The notes: generated from the letters alone by a model not told the origin. DNA of 64,000 nt from Tanypteryx hageni (GCA_028673005.1 CM054114.1:127501307-127565306); one strand, 5' to 3'; shown: positions 23,240 through 35,036, numbered from the stretch's first letter. A program made the numbers and translations.

Positions 23240-26025
23240 GAAGTAGCGAGCACGCGAACTGAGTGCTTTTTGGCTATCGGAATCATTTGGTATTTCTCGA
23301 GGGAAATTTATTCCGTTTCAATCCCCACTCCAAAGCCATCGTTCTTGAAACGGAGGTGTTGATGGGAAGAAGGTTGTAATAGTTTTCAGCAGAATGGCGC
23401 AGTTTTCACATCAATCAAAAAACCTGAAACTATATATTGTTTCACAATAAAGGTTTCCTTAGACTACTATCAATTTAGCACGTCTTTGTTAACTTTCTAG
23501 TTTGAAAACTGGGAAATGAATTTTTTATGCGTGCATTAAATACTACCGAAGGAATCTCTTAGTGATTATATTAGCCAGATTAATATTTTGTTATGACTTT
23601 AAAGCGTGAGAATTCAATTATCTTTACTCTTTAACAGCGAGTACGTAAATTTAACGAATGCTAACACGATGTTTAATCGATTATTTTTAACCATGGCCTT
23701 GAAATAACTGCAGTTGAAAATGCAAGTTTCGCATAAAAAGTAATTAAACATAATTCGGATAACAAATAAAATACCAGTATTAGAAGAAATATGACGGGCG
23801 GTAAAAAATGTATTTCTGTATCGTAATTATTGTAAACTATAATTATTTGTAACGATGGTTTATTACTGATTCTCTTTTCTATCTTTCAATCCTTTGTTCT
23901 GAGCTGGACAATAAATAAGAACAAAGAAAAATGAATGTATAAATAAATAAATTGATATGTCTGCAAATTAATTATTTGAGTAAATAATATAAAACATTCA
24001 AACTTTCGGTTGATATTTTTCATGAATTACAATCCAGATTTTCATTGCTTCCTACGATTTAACAGGCTTGATTTTGTTTTAAAGGAGGTTAAACAAATAA
24101 GAGAAATGCGCTAACCTTGCCCAATTAACACAGCGCGGAGCGCACCAAAGGCATAGTGAGGGTAATTGGCTAGCATAGAGGACAACGATCTCATGGTATG
24201 GAATAATTGACGAATTTATGCGCTTCAAACATCCAGGTGCACGCTTCAGCGGCCGAGCGTTTTGGGAGCGCCAATTGCCGACCCTATCGTATACTAGATT
24301 CAAACCGGAATCGTGCTCACTTACTCGCATCGTTTACCAACATTTCCACTCCGTTGTCATACGAGGAGGTAATGTCTATTACCGTGGATCATGACCTCTG
24401 GCGATCGTTAAGTTACGCCTTAAAATGAATCAATTAACTAATCTTCCGAAAAATATTGTTTTTTGAATATTTTTTGCATACTCGCTGATTTATCGTGGGG
24501 CTTCATTTTAAAATTCGAAAACATTAATAAGGCGATGAAATAAGCCTGAAATGAGACGGTTTCGAATCATTATTGATTTTTTAAAACTGAATTAAAAATT
24601 TGAAAATGTTATGCCATTGTGATGAGTTTCGGAGTAAAAAAAATTACATCAATTTAACAAGAAAAAAAGTTTACTCCATAAATGGAATACACAGAGATTT
24701 CAAGGGCGTTCTTCATAGGATTTACAAATAAACTGGTACCAAAAGATTGGGCGTTTCTCGAATCTTTATCTCCGAATGTCTTGATTATATGCCCTTGCGG
24801 ACATTTTTTTATTGTACTCGATTCGAAAAAAATGGTGAATAGATAAGTTACAGATCGTTTAAGACGTAGGGCGAGAAAAATATGGTATTTAATTATTCCT
24901 TGACGGAAGCCATTTATCGAGATAAAAGTATACATTTATTCAAGTGTGAAGTGTAAGTTCTGATCGACGGAAGTAGTTCAAAATTATAATATGGTGATCA
25001 ATTTCAATAAGGATCACTCATACCTATTCTAAGCAAAACGCATCAAGTGGTTCATAATATGAAAGTCACGACAGACGAAGGGAAGGAAAGACGGACGAGA
25101 GGTGCCCATAAACCGTTCCGCTACTACCAATTCGCCCGTAAAGAACGACTAATAAGGTATGCCAGAAATATTATTGGAATGTGCAAATAAATTAACTTTG
25201 AATTACATATTTAACTATAATACTGTGACCTATTAATTTTTCAGTGTCTCCTCAACAAAAATAAGGTACAAATACTACGAAAGAAAAAAGAACAGAATAA
25301 ATAAAGCGACAACAGACCCATAAAAAATGAGGGTTCACACGAGTCTCATTCAAAAACATTGATTTTTATGTGGTAGAAATTACATAAATTATAATATTCT
25401 GTAGAGAGCGTGGATGGAAAAGGGATGCGACCGAAATTCACAACAGAGGGTGAGGATGCAGTGTCGTAAATTCGGGAGAGAAAAAAAAACTCCGCGCATA
25501 GATTTAGGCGAATAAAACGGGCGTGAAAGGGGATAAAGAGACGCGACAAAAAGGGTCGACTGGGGAAAAATGAATGAAAACAACGCCACCTATCGCCAAT
25601 GGGGATCAAGCGTATGGGAAAAAAACACGAAAAACGGGCGACGGCAAAAAGAATAGAAAAGAGAAAGAAAATAGAGTCGAAAAGAAAAGATTTTATGTAA
25701 TATATTGAAATGCTGTTGAAGAGGGGACGGAAGTTTGATCGCCTGATGGAAGAAGAAGGCAAAGAAAAAACGGATCTGGTAGAAAGAATTAAACAGTAAA
25801 ATCTGAAAGAACAATGGCATAAAAGAAAGACTGGAAAAGAATTAATTAATTAACATGTAGAGTGTCATCCATGAGCGATAAAATTATCGAGTTTTTTAAA
25901 AAAAGTGGTTACACGGCCACATATTCAGTTGAAAATGTCTCGTTTTTAATGTAGACATTTATGCTCAAAATTTCAGCTTTCCGTCTTTTATACCTTCGAA
26001 TATAATAAAAACATTTTTAATAGCC
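23240..26025. other. Noncoding DNA, nothing recognised
   Basis: Mostly AT-rich sequence without inverted ends, domains or tandem structure. A small GC-richer patch (24110-24420) has open frames of up to 83 codons with no recognisable motif. From 25390 to 25800 the plus strand is purine-rich. Confidence 0.45.
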
Positions 26026-26032
26026 CCAATAC

Positions 26033-26320
26033 CAGTGTTTCTCAACCGGGGTGACATCACACCCCATGGTGACGCGAGAGTTATTGAAGGGTGACGCAGA
26101 TATTTGATAAATTCACAGTGTATCATATTGTGGCTTATAAAAATAAATAAAACCAGAAGAATTCCTGCCTCTGCTTCTTTGAATGCATAAATTTTGATCT
26201 TTATGTTGTAGATAAGGCCTAATTTATCTTTAAAGATGACTTGAAGGAAATGGAACATTAAACGGGGTGACGCAGAGCAGAAATGGGGCGACGCAAACAA
26301 AAAAAGGATGAGAAACACTA
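26033..26320. mobile_element. hAT-type miniature element with 8-bp target duplication
   Basis: The left end CAGTGTTTCTCAACCGGGGT and the right end (reverse complement TAGTGTTTCTCATCC) are classic hAT ends. Flanking 8-mers CCCAATAC and CCCTATAC agree at 7 of 8 positions. The interior repeats GGGTGACGCAGA-type words near both ends and has no coding capacity. Confidence 0.85.
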
Positions 26321-26324
26321 CCCT

Positions 26325-26985
26325 ATACGAACCTGTTTATCTTTTAAAGCTCAAATCTAAAGAAAAACAAATGATAGCTGCACAGAAATCTACACGCCAA
26401 ATATCAATCTTTCATTTACGGTGTCTTCACAATTTCCATTTAATCAAATAAACGGACAAATGGACGGACAGACAGGCGCCAAAATAAAATTTTAAGAGCA
26501 TTTTAAAAAAATCGGTACAATATCTGTTACACAAGCTTTCTCATACACAACATATGGCCACACTACTATTTTCCGATGGGAAAAACTCCTAGCGATAGAA
26601 TACGATCAAACCGCGGAAAATGCCTTCTGCACGTAAATGGTATTAATATATTAATTATCTCATGTATGTAAAAATCAAACTTGATAAATAGTTATATCAT
26701 ACATGAATATAAAGTATTTACAGACTGATGAAGTGACGAAGACATATAGGCGCTTAAGCATTATTGCTGTAGCTGGGCGTTACAAACTATATACTCTAAT
26801 GTCGCTGGACGCTATATAAGTATTTATTGAGAAATATGGCCTATGCAGTATTGTTTACGACTACAAGTTTTAGAAGTGAGTGAATGTTAATTTAAATTGT
26901 TGGAGCCATTTCTGAATAAATCGTGTATGTGTGTATTTCTGGCTAATCAACCGCTTGGATTATTATAGCTATAACTCCTTCCGCA
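26325..26985. other. Noncoding AT-rich DNA with a short dispersed-repeat word
   Basis: At 26450-26480 there is an ACGGACAGACAGGCGCC-type word, like that preceding the dispersed repeat tail at 27370, probably a decayed copy. No gene is recognised. Confidence 0.4.
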
Positions 26986-26989
26986 CCAG

Positions 26990-27215
26990 ACACACCCACA
27001 AGGGAGGAGGGAAGCCCGGTGCCGGCATTAGTCTACTCTTAACGAAGATCACCAAGTGGACCAACGGCTTAACGTCCCTTCCGAAGGACGGAACGCTGAC
27101 TTTGCGCGGTCTCTTCAAACTACACAAACAGGGAGCCGGGCGACCTTGGAAAAATCCTACTTTCTCAGTAATCGTGCCTGTTGCCCTTTCGAGCGGTAGG
27201 CGATGAATAAATTGT
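26990..27215 (-). repeat. SINE-type repeat (GGGACGTTAAGCCGTTGG family)
   Basis: In minus sense it contains GTCCTTCGGAAGGGACGTTA followed by AGCCGTTGG and, downstream, GTTAAGAGTAGACTAATGCC. The same words in the same order occur at 28830-28905 inside the SINE at 27963-29160. That establishes a dispersed family. The tRNA-like head is not clear in this copy. Confidence 0.6.
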
Positions 27216-27369
27216 AATTTTGCGAATATCAACAAGAACAAACTGCCCTTCACTGTTTCGCTACACCGTTCATCTCTTCATGGTTTCCATTATATTAGGT
27301 AATGCTATGCCTAAATTATATGTATCATTTGATTTTGTTGAACCGTCAAGGCGCTAGGGCCTCGCATAT

Positions 27370-27510
27370 ATAGACGGACAGACAGGCGGTATGGCAAAAA
27401 TAAATTTTGGATAGATGAAACGTGCATTTCCGTTAAAATCACCGAGTCAATTTTTTTTCAAGGTTAAAAAACATTCTCTATATACTACGTATAAAGTGAA
27501 AATGTAAAAT
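27370..27510 (+). repeat. Copy of the dispersed repeat tail family
   Basis: A GGACAGACAGGCGGTATGGC word is followed by GTGCATTTCCGTTAAAATC, then AGTCAATTTTTTTTCAAGG, and ends TATACTACGTATAAAGTGAA. The order matches the tails at 47600-47760, 53600-53755 and 54150-54325 and, on the other strand, 41281-41430. Confidence 0.65.
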
Positions 27511-28025
27511 TTGCGGATTCAAAATAAATTCGTGGATCGAATCGACGCGCTTTTGAAATCGACGGTAGGAAAATTAATTTTCAACATTGTAAGGGGTTCT
27601 CCGGTACAAGTCCCAAGGATGTACGTTCTTTAAAATGTAATTTTAAACGCAAATAAACACACTACACCCACTCCTTTGTTATTCAAATGGAGGAACTACC
27701 TCCAGTACGGGGCACATTTTCCTGCCACTAGAGGTCATAGCTGGAGGTAATAAAATCAAGCTGTTTCCAACACTGTTCTGGAATTGAATTCATGACGTTA
27801 TATTAGACGCATTACCTGAAGGCCTCTTTAGAAGTGAATCTCTTTAAATCTGAAAGAGTGGTTAAAATAGATTTAGCCGTTTTTGAGCTATTCATCATTC
27901 TTGAGTTGAATAATTCTATATATCAGAGGTGGCCAAACTTAAGCCGCATACGATAATCTTCAAATGGGGAGCCGGTGGTGTAGTGCTTAGAATGCTGGCC
28001 CCGCCAGCTAAAGCGACACCCGGTT

Positions 28026-28697
28026 GAAGTTCCTTGAAGCGATGACATCACATTCCTTGGCGTCAATACGGACAAAAAACTCTACGAAGCATGCCACCCA
28101 GGCCGTCCATAAAACACTTGGATCAAAGATCGCGTTGGGCCCGCTTTTACGGTCTTCGGCAATCTCGGAAAAGAGGAAAATTCTTCTTTACCTTTCTACT
28201 ATGAGACCTGTGTTTAGATATGCCTCTCCCGCATGGAGTGGGAGACTATCGGCCAAAGGTTGGCACGCCATAGAGATAGCGGAAAGAAGCTGCCTTCGGA
28301 CGATCCTGAGCCTGGGATGGATCCCACATAATGAAACGCTTTATGCTCTCACGAGTTTGACACCGCTCCGGGAATATCTCCAACAAACTGCCGTCAAGTA
28401 CTTCGCCAACCTGAAGAATAAAACCCCGGAAGTCTTGCGAAGACTGTGACAACGCCAAATGCCGTGGGACTGCCACACGCCAAATGCCGTGGGACTGCCA
28501 CAAACGTGCCATTGCTGCTACAGGAGAAGAAGACCATCTCCCGCTGAAGAGGAGGCGAATTACTTAACTGGGAACGGCAGCCCAGACGCACGGTTAGTTT
28601 AATCCGGTAAGAACTGGTCACGGCATAGCTAAAAAATCTGCAGATTGAACAGCGCATCGGCAGTCTGAAAAAAAGGAAGGCAAACTACGTCCGCGTA
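28026..28697 (+). pseudogene. 5'-truncated LINE fragment (reverse transcriptase C-terminus)
   Basis: Reading ITFLGVNTDKKL in one frame and then, after a frame change, AVHKTLGSKIALGPLLRSSA and MRPVFRYASPAWS, with a C-terminal CLRTILSLGWIPHNETLY-ALTSLTPLREYL block. This is the end of the reverse transcriptase region of a Jockey-type LINE (YLGVxLDxKL...RPxxxYAxPAWS...). A stop follows at about 28447. The insert is flanked by the 12-mer CGACACCCGGTT at 28014-28025 and 28698-28709, a target duplication that falls in the SINE's B-box region. The 5' truncation is as expected for target-primed reverse transcription. Confidence 0.82.
28453..28502 (+). repeat. Two tandem copies of a ~25-bp unit in the LINE 3' region
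   Basis: CGCCAAATGCCGTGGGACTG, continuing CCACA, occurs twice in direct succession just after the LINE stop codon. The copies are identical, so this is a recent local duplication or a feature of the LINE's 3' untranslated region. Confidence 0.85.
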
Positions 28698-29429
28698 CGA
28701 CACCCGGTTCGAATCTTGTAGGATTTTTTCCGAGGACTCCTGTCCCCCTATTTGTGCTCGTTGGAACTATGGAGATGAGGAGGAGCCAATAAGAAAAAGA
28801 GAAATGAGGAGCGCGCTCAAATCAGCACTCAGTCCTTCGGAAGGGACGTTAAGCCGTTGGTTTCCTTGATGCTCTTTGTTAAGAGCAGGCTAAAAGCCGA
28901 CACCAAGTTTCTCTCCTTCCTTCGTATCCGGCTATTCATTGCACTACCTCTCAGATACCCATTGCTCGTAGGCAAGAGGTGAATCAGCTAGGACCATACA
29001 AGAAATTAATCCTCAAACAATATAATTTGTCTGGAAGCCAACCTTCTTCTTAAACATTTTAAACTGATCAGAAATTCATTATAATACATCTCAGATACCT
29101 ATTGCGCGTAAGCCAGAGGGAATCAGCAGGTGGTAATAGAACAATAAGAAAGTAATAAAAAATCTTCAGAAGTTCGAGAGCCGCAAGACAAACATTCTGT
29201 AATTGTAAATTTACAAACAGTGCAACAGCCTGTATCCGAAGCTATTCTGATATAATGCATGTCCTTTATATAGGCATCTCTAACACGTCTCAAGTCACAC
29301 TGCGTCATTGTGCCTTGTAGTGAAAAGTGTTGACACGCCCCTGAATGTAAATTTAAAAGAGTCGCATAGTTAGTTAAAAGAGCCGAATGTGGCTCGCGAG
29401 CCGTGGTTTGTCCACCCCTGCTATATATA

Positions 29430-29456
29430 CTAGTAGAGAACCCGCAGTTTTACTGC
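29430..29456 (-). mobile_element. Helitron 3' terminus (minus orientation)
   Basis: In minus sense CCCGCAGTAAAACTGCGGG, an 8-bp-stem hairpin, is followed by TTCTCTA and CTAG, then a host T. This is the canonical Helitron 3' end. The element extends to the right. It directly abuts the target duplication of the hAT element at 27924-29420, so the two insertion sites are adjacent. Confidence 0.68.
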
Positions 29457-30815
29457 GGGAAATTTTGATAAATCATTAGAAAATATGCTGATAATTGTAA
29501 ACATTTTTAATTATAACGTAAACGCCACGTTTACTGTGTTGAATTACAATGCTTTATTTAGAACACAATAACTACAGACATTACAATAAGAGTAATACTT
29601 AATTACAATAATTTAAAATATTCCTGAATAAACATAATATATTTTTATAACTCATAAGATCGATATAAAAGTCAATTATTATTGTACATATGATATGCTA
29701 ATCTTTTAATACTTGAAACTGAAGAAATAGCGTGTTATGCCAACTCTTATTTACGTGGATAATTAACTGTCTTCGAATTCATTTCAATGTCATAGGATTA
29801 CGACATTGAGTTTGGCAACAATGTCGCTCGCAATGAAAAAGAAAACTTTTTCATTAAAAAAACTCGAGATTTTGTAGTTTAAAGCACAATTTTAGAAAAA
29901 TTCTATCCGCATTTGAAATTTCACCATAGCAAAATGAAACATCATAATATTCTTCGTCATCGAATTTAAGTTTTGACTTTGTACGATGATTTTACTAATT
30001 TTAAAGTACAAATGAAAAATAGACTACACTCATTTCCTTATTTTTAAATGCGGAAAATGAAAACAGAAATATTAATAAATAAATAAATTGATCAAATGAA
30101 TCGGTTAAAAACCAACCTATCACACTACACTCTTTATTGCGGTTAAGATGACACATTCCACTTGTCTTTACATTATGTAGCTTTTAAGTTATACATAGTT
30201 ATACTTGACCGGACACCGCCTCAGGCATTAAGTTACCCGTACAAAATTTTGTTAAGTCAGTCAAAAGCCTGCGCGTTAAAAAATTACCTTAGAGAGGAAA
30301 ATAATGATACATAGTCTACCCCTTGGCATTTTTTAATTTTCTGCGATTTTACAGCAATGTAGGTATATGAGTAATGCCGTCGTCACAATGTCACACAGTT
30401 ACTCAATGTTAGTCTTATATCACGGAATATTCAAAAGGAAAACATTTTGTCATTAATGCTTTAAAATTGTTTCTTTTTATTGAAATAGTATAAGCATTTT
30501 TTCATGTACAATTAAGTAAACCACTTATTTAATTTTTTACTCATGAAATGTTACCAGCACAAATTTTTTGTACTTCACAATGTGTTATTTTTCATTTAAT
30601 AATAATAGCCCATATCCTCCTTATCATTAAATTTCAAACTGATGCGTAGGTCTATTTGGGTTAATAAACATTAAATATGTAGATTATAACGAGTTTACTT
30701 ACGAAAAGGGTAATATTACAGTATTGAAATACGCAAAGATTTTTTCTTTTAGTCAATCGTTTAAAATGCCCTCAGTCCACACGCAGTTAACTGAATAATA
30801 ATTATCTGCAATTAT
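29457..30815. other. AT-rich noncoding DNA, possibly the body of a Helitron
   Basis: No coding remnant is recognised. If the Helitron end at 29430 belongs to a complete non-autonomous element, its body would occupy part of this stretch; a 5' TC end could not be pinned down. Confidence 0.35.
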
Positions 30816-30819
30816 CTAC

Positions 30820-31283
30820 ACCGGGATTACGATAGACGTTTACTGACGTGCCGTCAACGGAGGACTATCTATTATGATCGACGGGTGCAGTAGCGCCAAC
30901 TATTACACGATCAATATTTATTGACAATATATAAGTATTGTCAACATTATTTATAGTGTAAATGCATTATTCATGGTATTGACGATACAAGATATTGATA
31001 GAAAAGTATTGTTGAGTTTCAAAATATTTGACGCATTGTCAATATTAATTGACCGTGTGGAGTGACTATTGTCAGTATCATTCCACGTGGTCTCACCTAA
31101 ATGGCTGACGTGAAACAACGTGATGGGAAAGCTAAACTTCGACAAGGTTCCTTCCGTCTCTGTCAGCGTTGGCGCCAACGTACGTTGATCGTAATTAATA
31201 GCATGGTTATCACACTACCCAAACTTCTGAAACGCCACCGTCCGTTTCCGTCACGTCCGTAAACGTCGATCGTAATCTCGGCC
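30820..31283. mobile_element. Miniature inverted-repeat element (GATTACGAT... ends)
   Basis: The left CCGGGATTACGATAGACGTT and the right (reverse complement) CCGAGATTACGATCGACGTT match, and the similarity continues TACTGACGTG / TACGGACGTG and beyond. A second shared word, TTGGCGC or GCGCCAAC, lies further in. The superfamily is not determined because no convincing target duplication was found. Removing the nested element (30905-31058) leaves about 310 bp. Confidence 0.68.
30905..31058. mobile_element. 154-bp AT-rich miniature element nested in the previous one
   Basis: The left end ACACGATCAATATTTATTGA and the right end (reverse complement ACACGGTCAATTAATATTGA) match at most positions and both continue CAAT. 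The core is AT-rich with further TATTGTCAA words. It lies wholly inside 30820-31283, so it is the younger insertion. Confidence 0.65.
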
Positions 31284-31559
31284 TTACGCTGCGATCTACA
31301 ATGTTTGACGTTGCTACAACAATAATTTCGACTCTTCATAAAAAGCGCGAAGGCTTAATAGACGCTGACTGAATCGGAGGTAACAATGCGGGTCGCCTTG
31401 GCCACACCCGACAAGAGTACGAAAAAGCCATAAAATGTCGAAAAGAAATGCATATTTCTGGCAAATTCTTCCGTGAAACGTCAAAACTTTGCAAGAATAA
31501 GATATTTATAATTTTAGCCGTAGAATTAAGCAGGAACAGAGAAAATCGGTTCATATTTA

Positions 31560-31680
31560 CGTATTTTGATGTACCTTGAAAAATCGAAAATCCCGTGTAA
31601 TCTTATGGGAAAATATAATCATCTCCCGGAGTCGAATCTGGGACTTTTTCTGGGATGTTTGATTTTTCTAGGGACCATCT
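31560..31680 (-). repeat. Dispersed repeat with a tRNA B-box-like word
   Basis: In minus sense GTCCCAGATTCGACTCCGGG is followed by a TTTCCCATAAGATTACACG-like segment. The plus strand at 46560-46640 has GGACCCGGGTTCGACTCC followed by TTTCCCATAAGATAACACG. The two are diverged copies of one family; the GTTCGACTCC word resembles a pol III B box, which would fit a SINE or tRNA pseudogene. Confidence 0.5.
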
Positions 31681-32209
31681 CATGGGGGTTTAACGATTGT
31701 GAAAGTTCCTGCTCTTAATTATAATGTGTTATGTCCAAAAGTAGCGTGACAGACAGACGGACACTTGAGAATTATTTCTTATAGGATAGTATGATTTCGC
31801 GGTAAGTTCATATGAAAGTTGTTAAGAAATTTGAAAAGTATAAAAATGAACTTTAAGGGATAGTCTAGTTTTCCTATATTTTGAATTAAATATATATTAC
31901 TGAATTAGTTTCTAAATGAAACATTTTTTGACAGTAATTTAGAAAGCCTAACCTCTTCCGCATATTCCGGGTAGGTAATACGTGCAATTTGGTGGACGTT
32001 ACAATGGGTTTCAGTAATAATTGAACAAACTTATTATGTTGGGTGAGGGGGAGAGGAACCATACATAATATTTTGCCCGGTTTTTTCCTCTCCTTGCTAC
32101 GCCACTGGACCCGAGTTACATCCGAACCCGCAGTATATAACCGGGGAGCACCGTAGTTACAGAGAAGTAGAAAGAAAGAAACACGGGGAAAAACCACCGA
32201 AAGAAACTC

Positions 32210-32560
32210 GTCGAAAGATGGAGAGAGAGAGAGAGAAAGAGACAGGTTGAGGAAACGAAAAATAAATTACAACTAGAAAAAAAGGAACCATCGAGAATGA
32301 AAAGAGGAAGTTTTTCCCCTTTGAGTGTTTCGTTCCGGGAGGAAAAGAGCTATGGAGAAGGAGAGAGAGAGGGGGCGAGGGAGAGAGTGAGAGGGGGAGA
32401 GAGAGAGGGGAGAGGGAGAGAGAGAAAGAGGGAGATGGGGTGAGAGGGAGGAAGAGAGAGAGAGAGAGAGGAAGGGAGAGGGAAAGAAAGTGTATGCGAG
32501 GGTGTTGGTGGAAGAAGTGGGTGGAGAGGAAGGGGAGAGGGGTAGAGAAGTAGAAAAGGA
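32210..32560 (+). repeat. Purine-rich GAGAGGGAGAGA tract
   Basis: Low-complexity G/A DNA in GAGAGGG and GAGAGA variants. The overlapping open frames of up to 177 codons on the minus strand are pure Leu/Ser/Pro/Phe translations of the repeat and are not genes. Confidence 0.85.
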
Positions 32561-34600
32561 AGAATGCGAGCGACGAGGGCGCCTCTTTATATTTGGCGGA
32601 GGGAAACTCAACCAGAAGTGGCAAACGCTTAAGTGCTCCTTTAAGGATACGCTTTTCTTCCCACCCCGTCTTTTCCCTCCGTATGAGCATTTAAAAAAAA
32701 ACCTCGGGATTTGAGATAAGATGCGTTCCGCGTCATTTCCCATTGGGACGCGGAAACGCACCCGAGTGGATGGGGGTTGGGAAGGAGTGGAACTGTGATG
32801 GGGGAGGAGGGCTCTCGAATTAAAAAGAATTTGTATTTATTTTTTTAATTCACTCATTCCCCGCGACTTGAACGCACGCACCCACGCAATGGATCCTTTC
32901 ACGCAAGGAAAGAAAATGTAAAATAGAAAAAAAAAGACATCCTTGCTCAAGCAGGAGGTTGAAGCACGTTCCTTGAAGTTTTCAGGGTTAAATTTTACCT
33001 CCACTTTCGTGTAAGGAACAACCAATATGGTTGAAATATAGATCGTCACTAGACCTTCCCATTCGTGGAAAACTCACCCTTCTAGCTTCAGTAGTTTCAT
33101 TATTATATCATTTCAAAATTTTTGAAATTATCCAACTTTGATGCCACCTAGAGGAAAATCTGTGAGCTACAAGGAAAATTCATAAATTGGCAAAAGCAGT
33201 GTAACTCAAAAAGAGTTTTCAAATATCTCGTAAAACATCAAGGGTGATTATGCACAGACAGACAGACTGACAGAAAGACGGATAGACAAGCACAGTGATC
33301 GCATTAGCAGGTTTTTGCTTTTAAGAAAACTTGCTGAAAGGGGAGAAAATAAATTCACATTAATTTTCCAGCTCACTCCCTCCTTCATAAACGACGACCC
33401 TCAAATTTTTACCGCGACACGTGCCCACGTACTGGATCATTTCGCGGAAGGAAAAAAAGAAATATATATATAAACCCCTAATTTCGTTCCCTGATAAAAA
33501 AACGTTTTTCTTAATTGAACGCACTCTGGGGAGATAACTCAAGACGGGAAGGAGGAGAAGAAAGAGCGATTCCTTGCGTGGGGTGTAGACAAGAGGGGAA
33601 TAGGAGGGGGTGTGGAAGGGGAGGGGGGTAAAGGAAGAGTCCCTGAATCGCGAGAACAAATAGGAGAAACGCGCTCGCTTCTCGTGCGGAATTCGTGATG
33701 CAAAAGCGAAAAAGGGAGAAAAACGAGTTGTCGAATAATAATTGCGATATATCGAGGGAAATCGAGCCAATTAAAGAGGAAGGAAATAGCCTCCGCAGGA
33801 AGAATTTTCCTCGCGTAGAGTCTTGTAAGTGAAAGGAAGGCATTTGAGAATTTCGGACTTGGAATTTAAATAGACGTGTTTATTTATATTGCGCGGAGTG
33901 TTTCGGGAAGGGAGCAGAGAGGGGGGTGAAGGGTGGAGATGGGGTGCGTAAGGAATGCCGTGGATTTACGGTGAGGCGAGAGTTGGGGGGTAATGCAGCA
34001 TTTGGAGCAAGGGAGAGAGAAGAAAATACTTCCAATTTAAATATTATCTTTATCAATCATGAAATAAGAGTAAACACATAAAAATAATATACATATATAA
34101 TAAAAACCTAGCATGATTCATCTGTTTGGGCATGCACCCACAAGTTACAATACGTGAAATTTTGTTTTTGATAGTGCGTATAAGTGCTATTGTAATGGCC
34201 TGATTTCCCCATATCTAAATAAACTAAATTAATTTTTAATGTAACATTTACATAAACTTTACCGGTTAAAATCAGTAGTTTCAATAGCACATCATAATCG
34301 CAATGCTATGCAGGTATTATTAGTTTATGAGCTGTTAAAAGTTTTAGCTAAATGTTTTCGTTTTCTCGAAATATTTCGTATGAATTTTTCCTAATAAAAA
34401 TGTTTACCTTCACCGTTATAAATATTCATTCATTACATTCTTCGTTATTTCTACTCCAGAATAAATTTTATGAACAAATACATTTACCACACATTTTTAC
34501 CCCTATGAAAAATGGCTGTTTCGCATATGTATATAATTTTCTGGATGTTCTTATTCGAACAGCATAGCAACGGTTTGTTTACATAGCAACGCCAAGGTCC
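32560..34600. other. Noncoding DNA with a second purine-rich block
   Basis: About 33520-34030 is purine-rich on the plus strand. A CACAGACAGACAGACTGAC-type word at about 33255 resembles the one that precedes the dispersed repeat tail family. No exon is recognised. Confidence 0.45.
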
Positions 34601-34603
34601 ATA

Positions 34604-34641
34604 AAGTATTTACTTTACGGAGGTCCGTAAAGTAAATACTT
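34604..34641. repeat. Perfect 38-bp palindrome with 18-bp arms
   Basis: AAGTATTTACTTTACGGA, GG, then its exact reverse complement. The word GGTCC(A/G)TAAAGTA also occurs twice in direct orientation here, and CATAGCAACG occurs twice just upstream. It could be a binding-site cluster or the tip of an element. Confidence 0.9.
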
Positions 34642-34929
34642 AAGCAACGCAGATCGCATGTGGAGTCACGTGTATTGAGAAATGGAACTACTTGGACCAG
34701 TCTGCGACATATATCGGTTCTTTGCATTAGTTTATTAAAATATTATATCCTCACTTTAATGTATCGTCTGCATTATTTGCTTAATAATAACAGAGTTTAT
34801 TGAATCTTATGTAATAAATTCACTTACAAAGGACGATCTTAGAGGGCCAAATTAGCGGAAGAAGAGGAAGAGGGAGAAAAAGAATAGGAATATTAGAGAA
34901 TATAAAGCAGGATTACAGTACTTATAGAG

Positions 34930-35036
34930 ATATAAAAGAGGCTTCTAGGGAGAGATAGAGAGAGAGAGAGAGAGAGATGGAGGCAGCGACTCAGCTGAAA
35001 CCTGCCTTCGGACAGCAGCATGATGATGATGATGAA
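34930..35036 (+). repeat. (GA)n tract and retroposon 3' end with (TGA)n tail
   Basis: A (GA)n run at about 34951-34975 is followed by CAGCTGAAACCTGCCTTCGG, then ACAGCAGCATGATGATGATGA. A unique word followed by a short tandem tail suggests the 3' end of a LINE or SINE; only the last ~50 bases survive. Confidence 0.45.

Larger units (their letters stand above)
27963..29160 (+). mobile_element. tRNA-derived SINE, itself split by a LINE fragment
   Basis: The head GGAGCCGGTGGTGTAGTGCT (A-box-like) and the later CCCGGTTCGAATC (B box, on the far side of the LINE insertion) form a tRNA-like promoter. The GGGACGTTAAGCCGTTGG body and a 3' part with the word CTCAGATACCCATTGC follow; this word recurs about 144 bases later in a diverged form. 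The tail is A-rich (AATAAGAAAGTAATAAAAA). The flanks carry AATCTTCA at 27955-27962 and 29161-29168, an 8-bp target duplication. Comparison with the uninterrupted hAT copy at 39823-40118 shows where it landed. Confidence 0.78.
27924..29420. mobile_element. hAT-type miniature element split by a SINE
   Basis: Ends CAGAGGTGGCCAAACTTAAG and, reverse-complemented, CAGGGGTGGACAAACCACGG. The flanking 8-mer CTATATAT is identical on both sides (27916-27923 and 29421-29428). Removing the 1.2-kb SINE leaves a ~300-bp element of the same family as 39440-39700 and 39823-40118 (shared GTATCCGAAGC, AACACGTCTC, CATTGTG and AAATTTAAAAGA words). Confidence 0.88.

Noticed and set aside
32157..32761. 177- and 162-codon frames on the minus strand
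   Set aside because: Translation of the GAGAGGG tract; composition identical in two overlapping phases, which real genes do not show.
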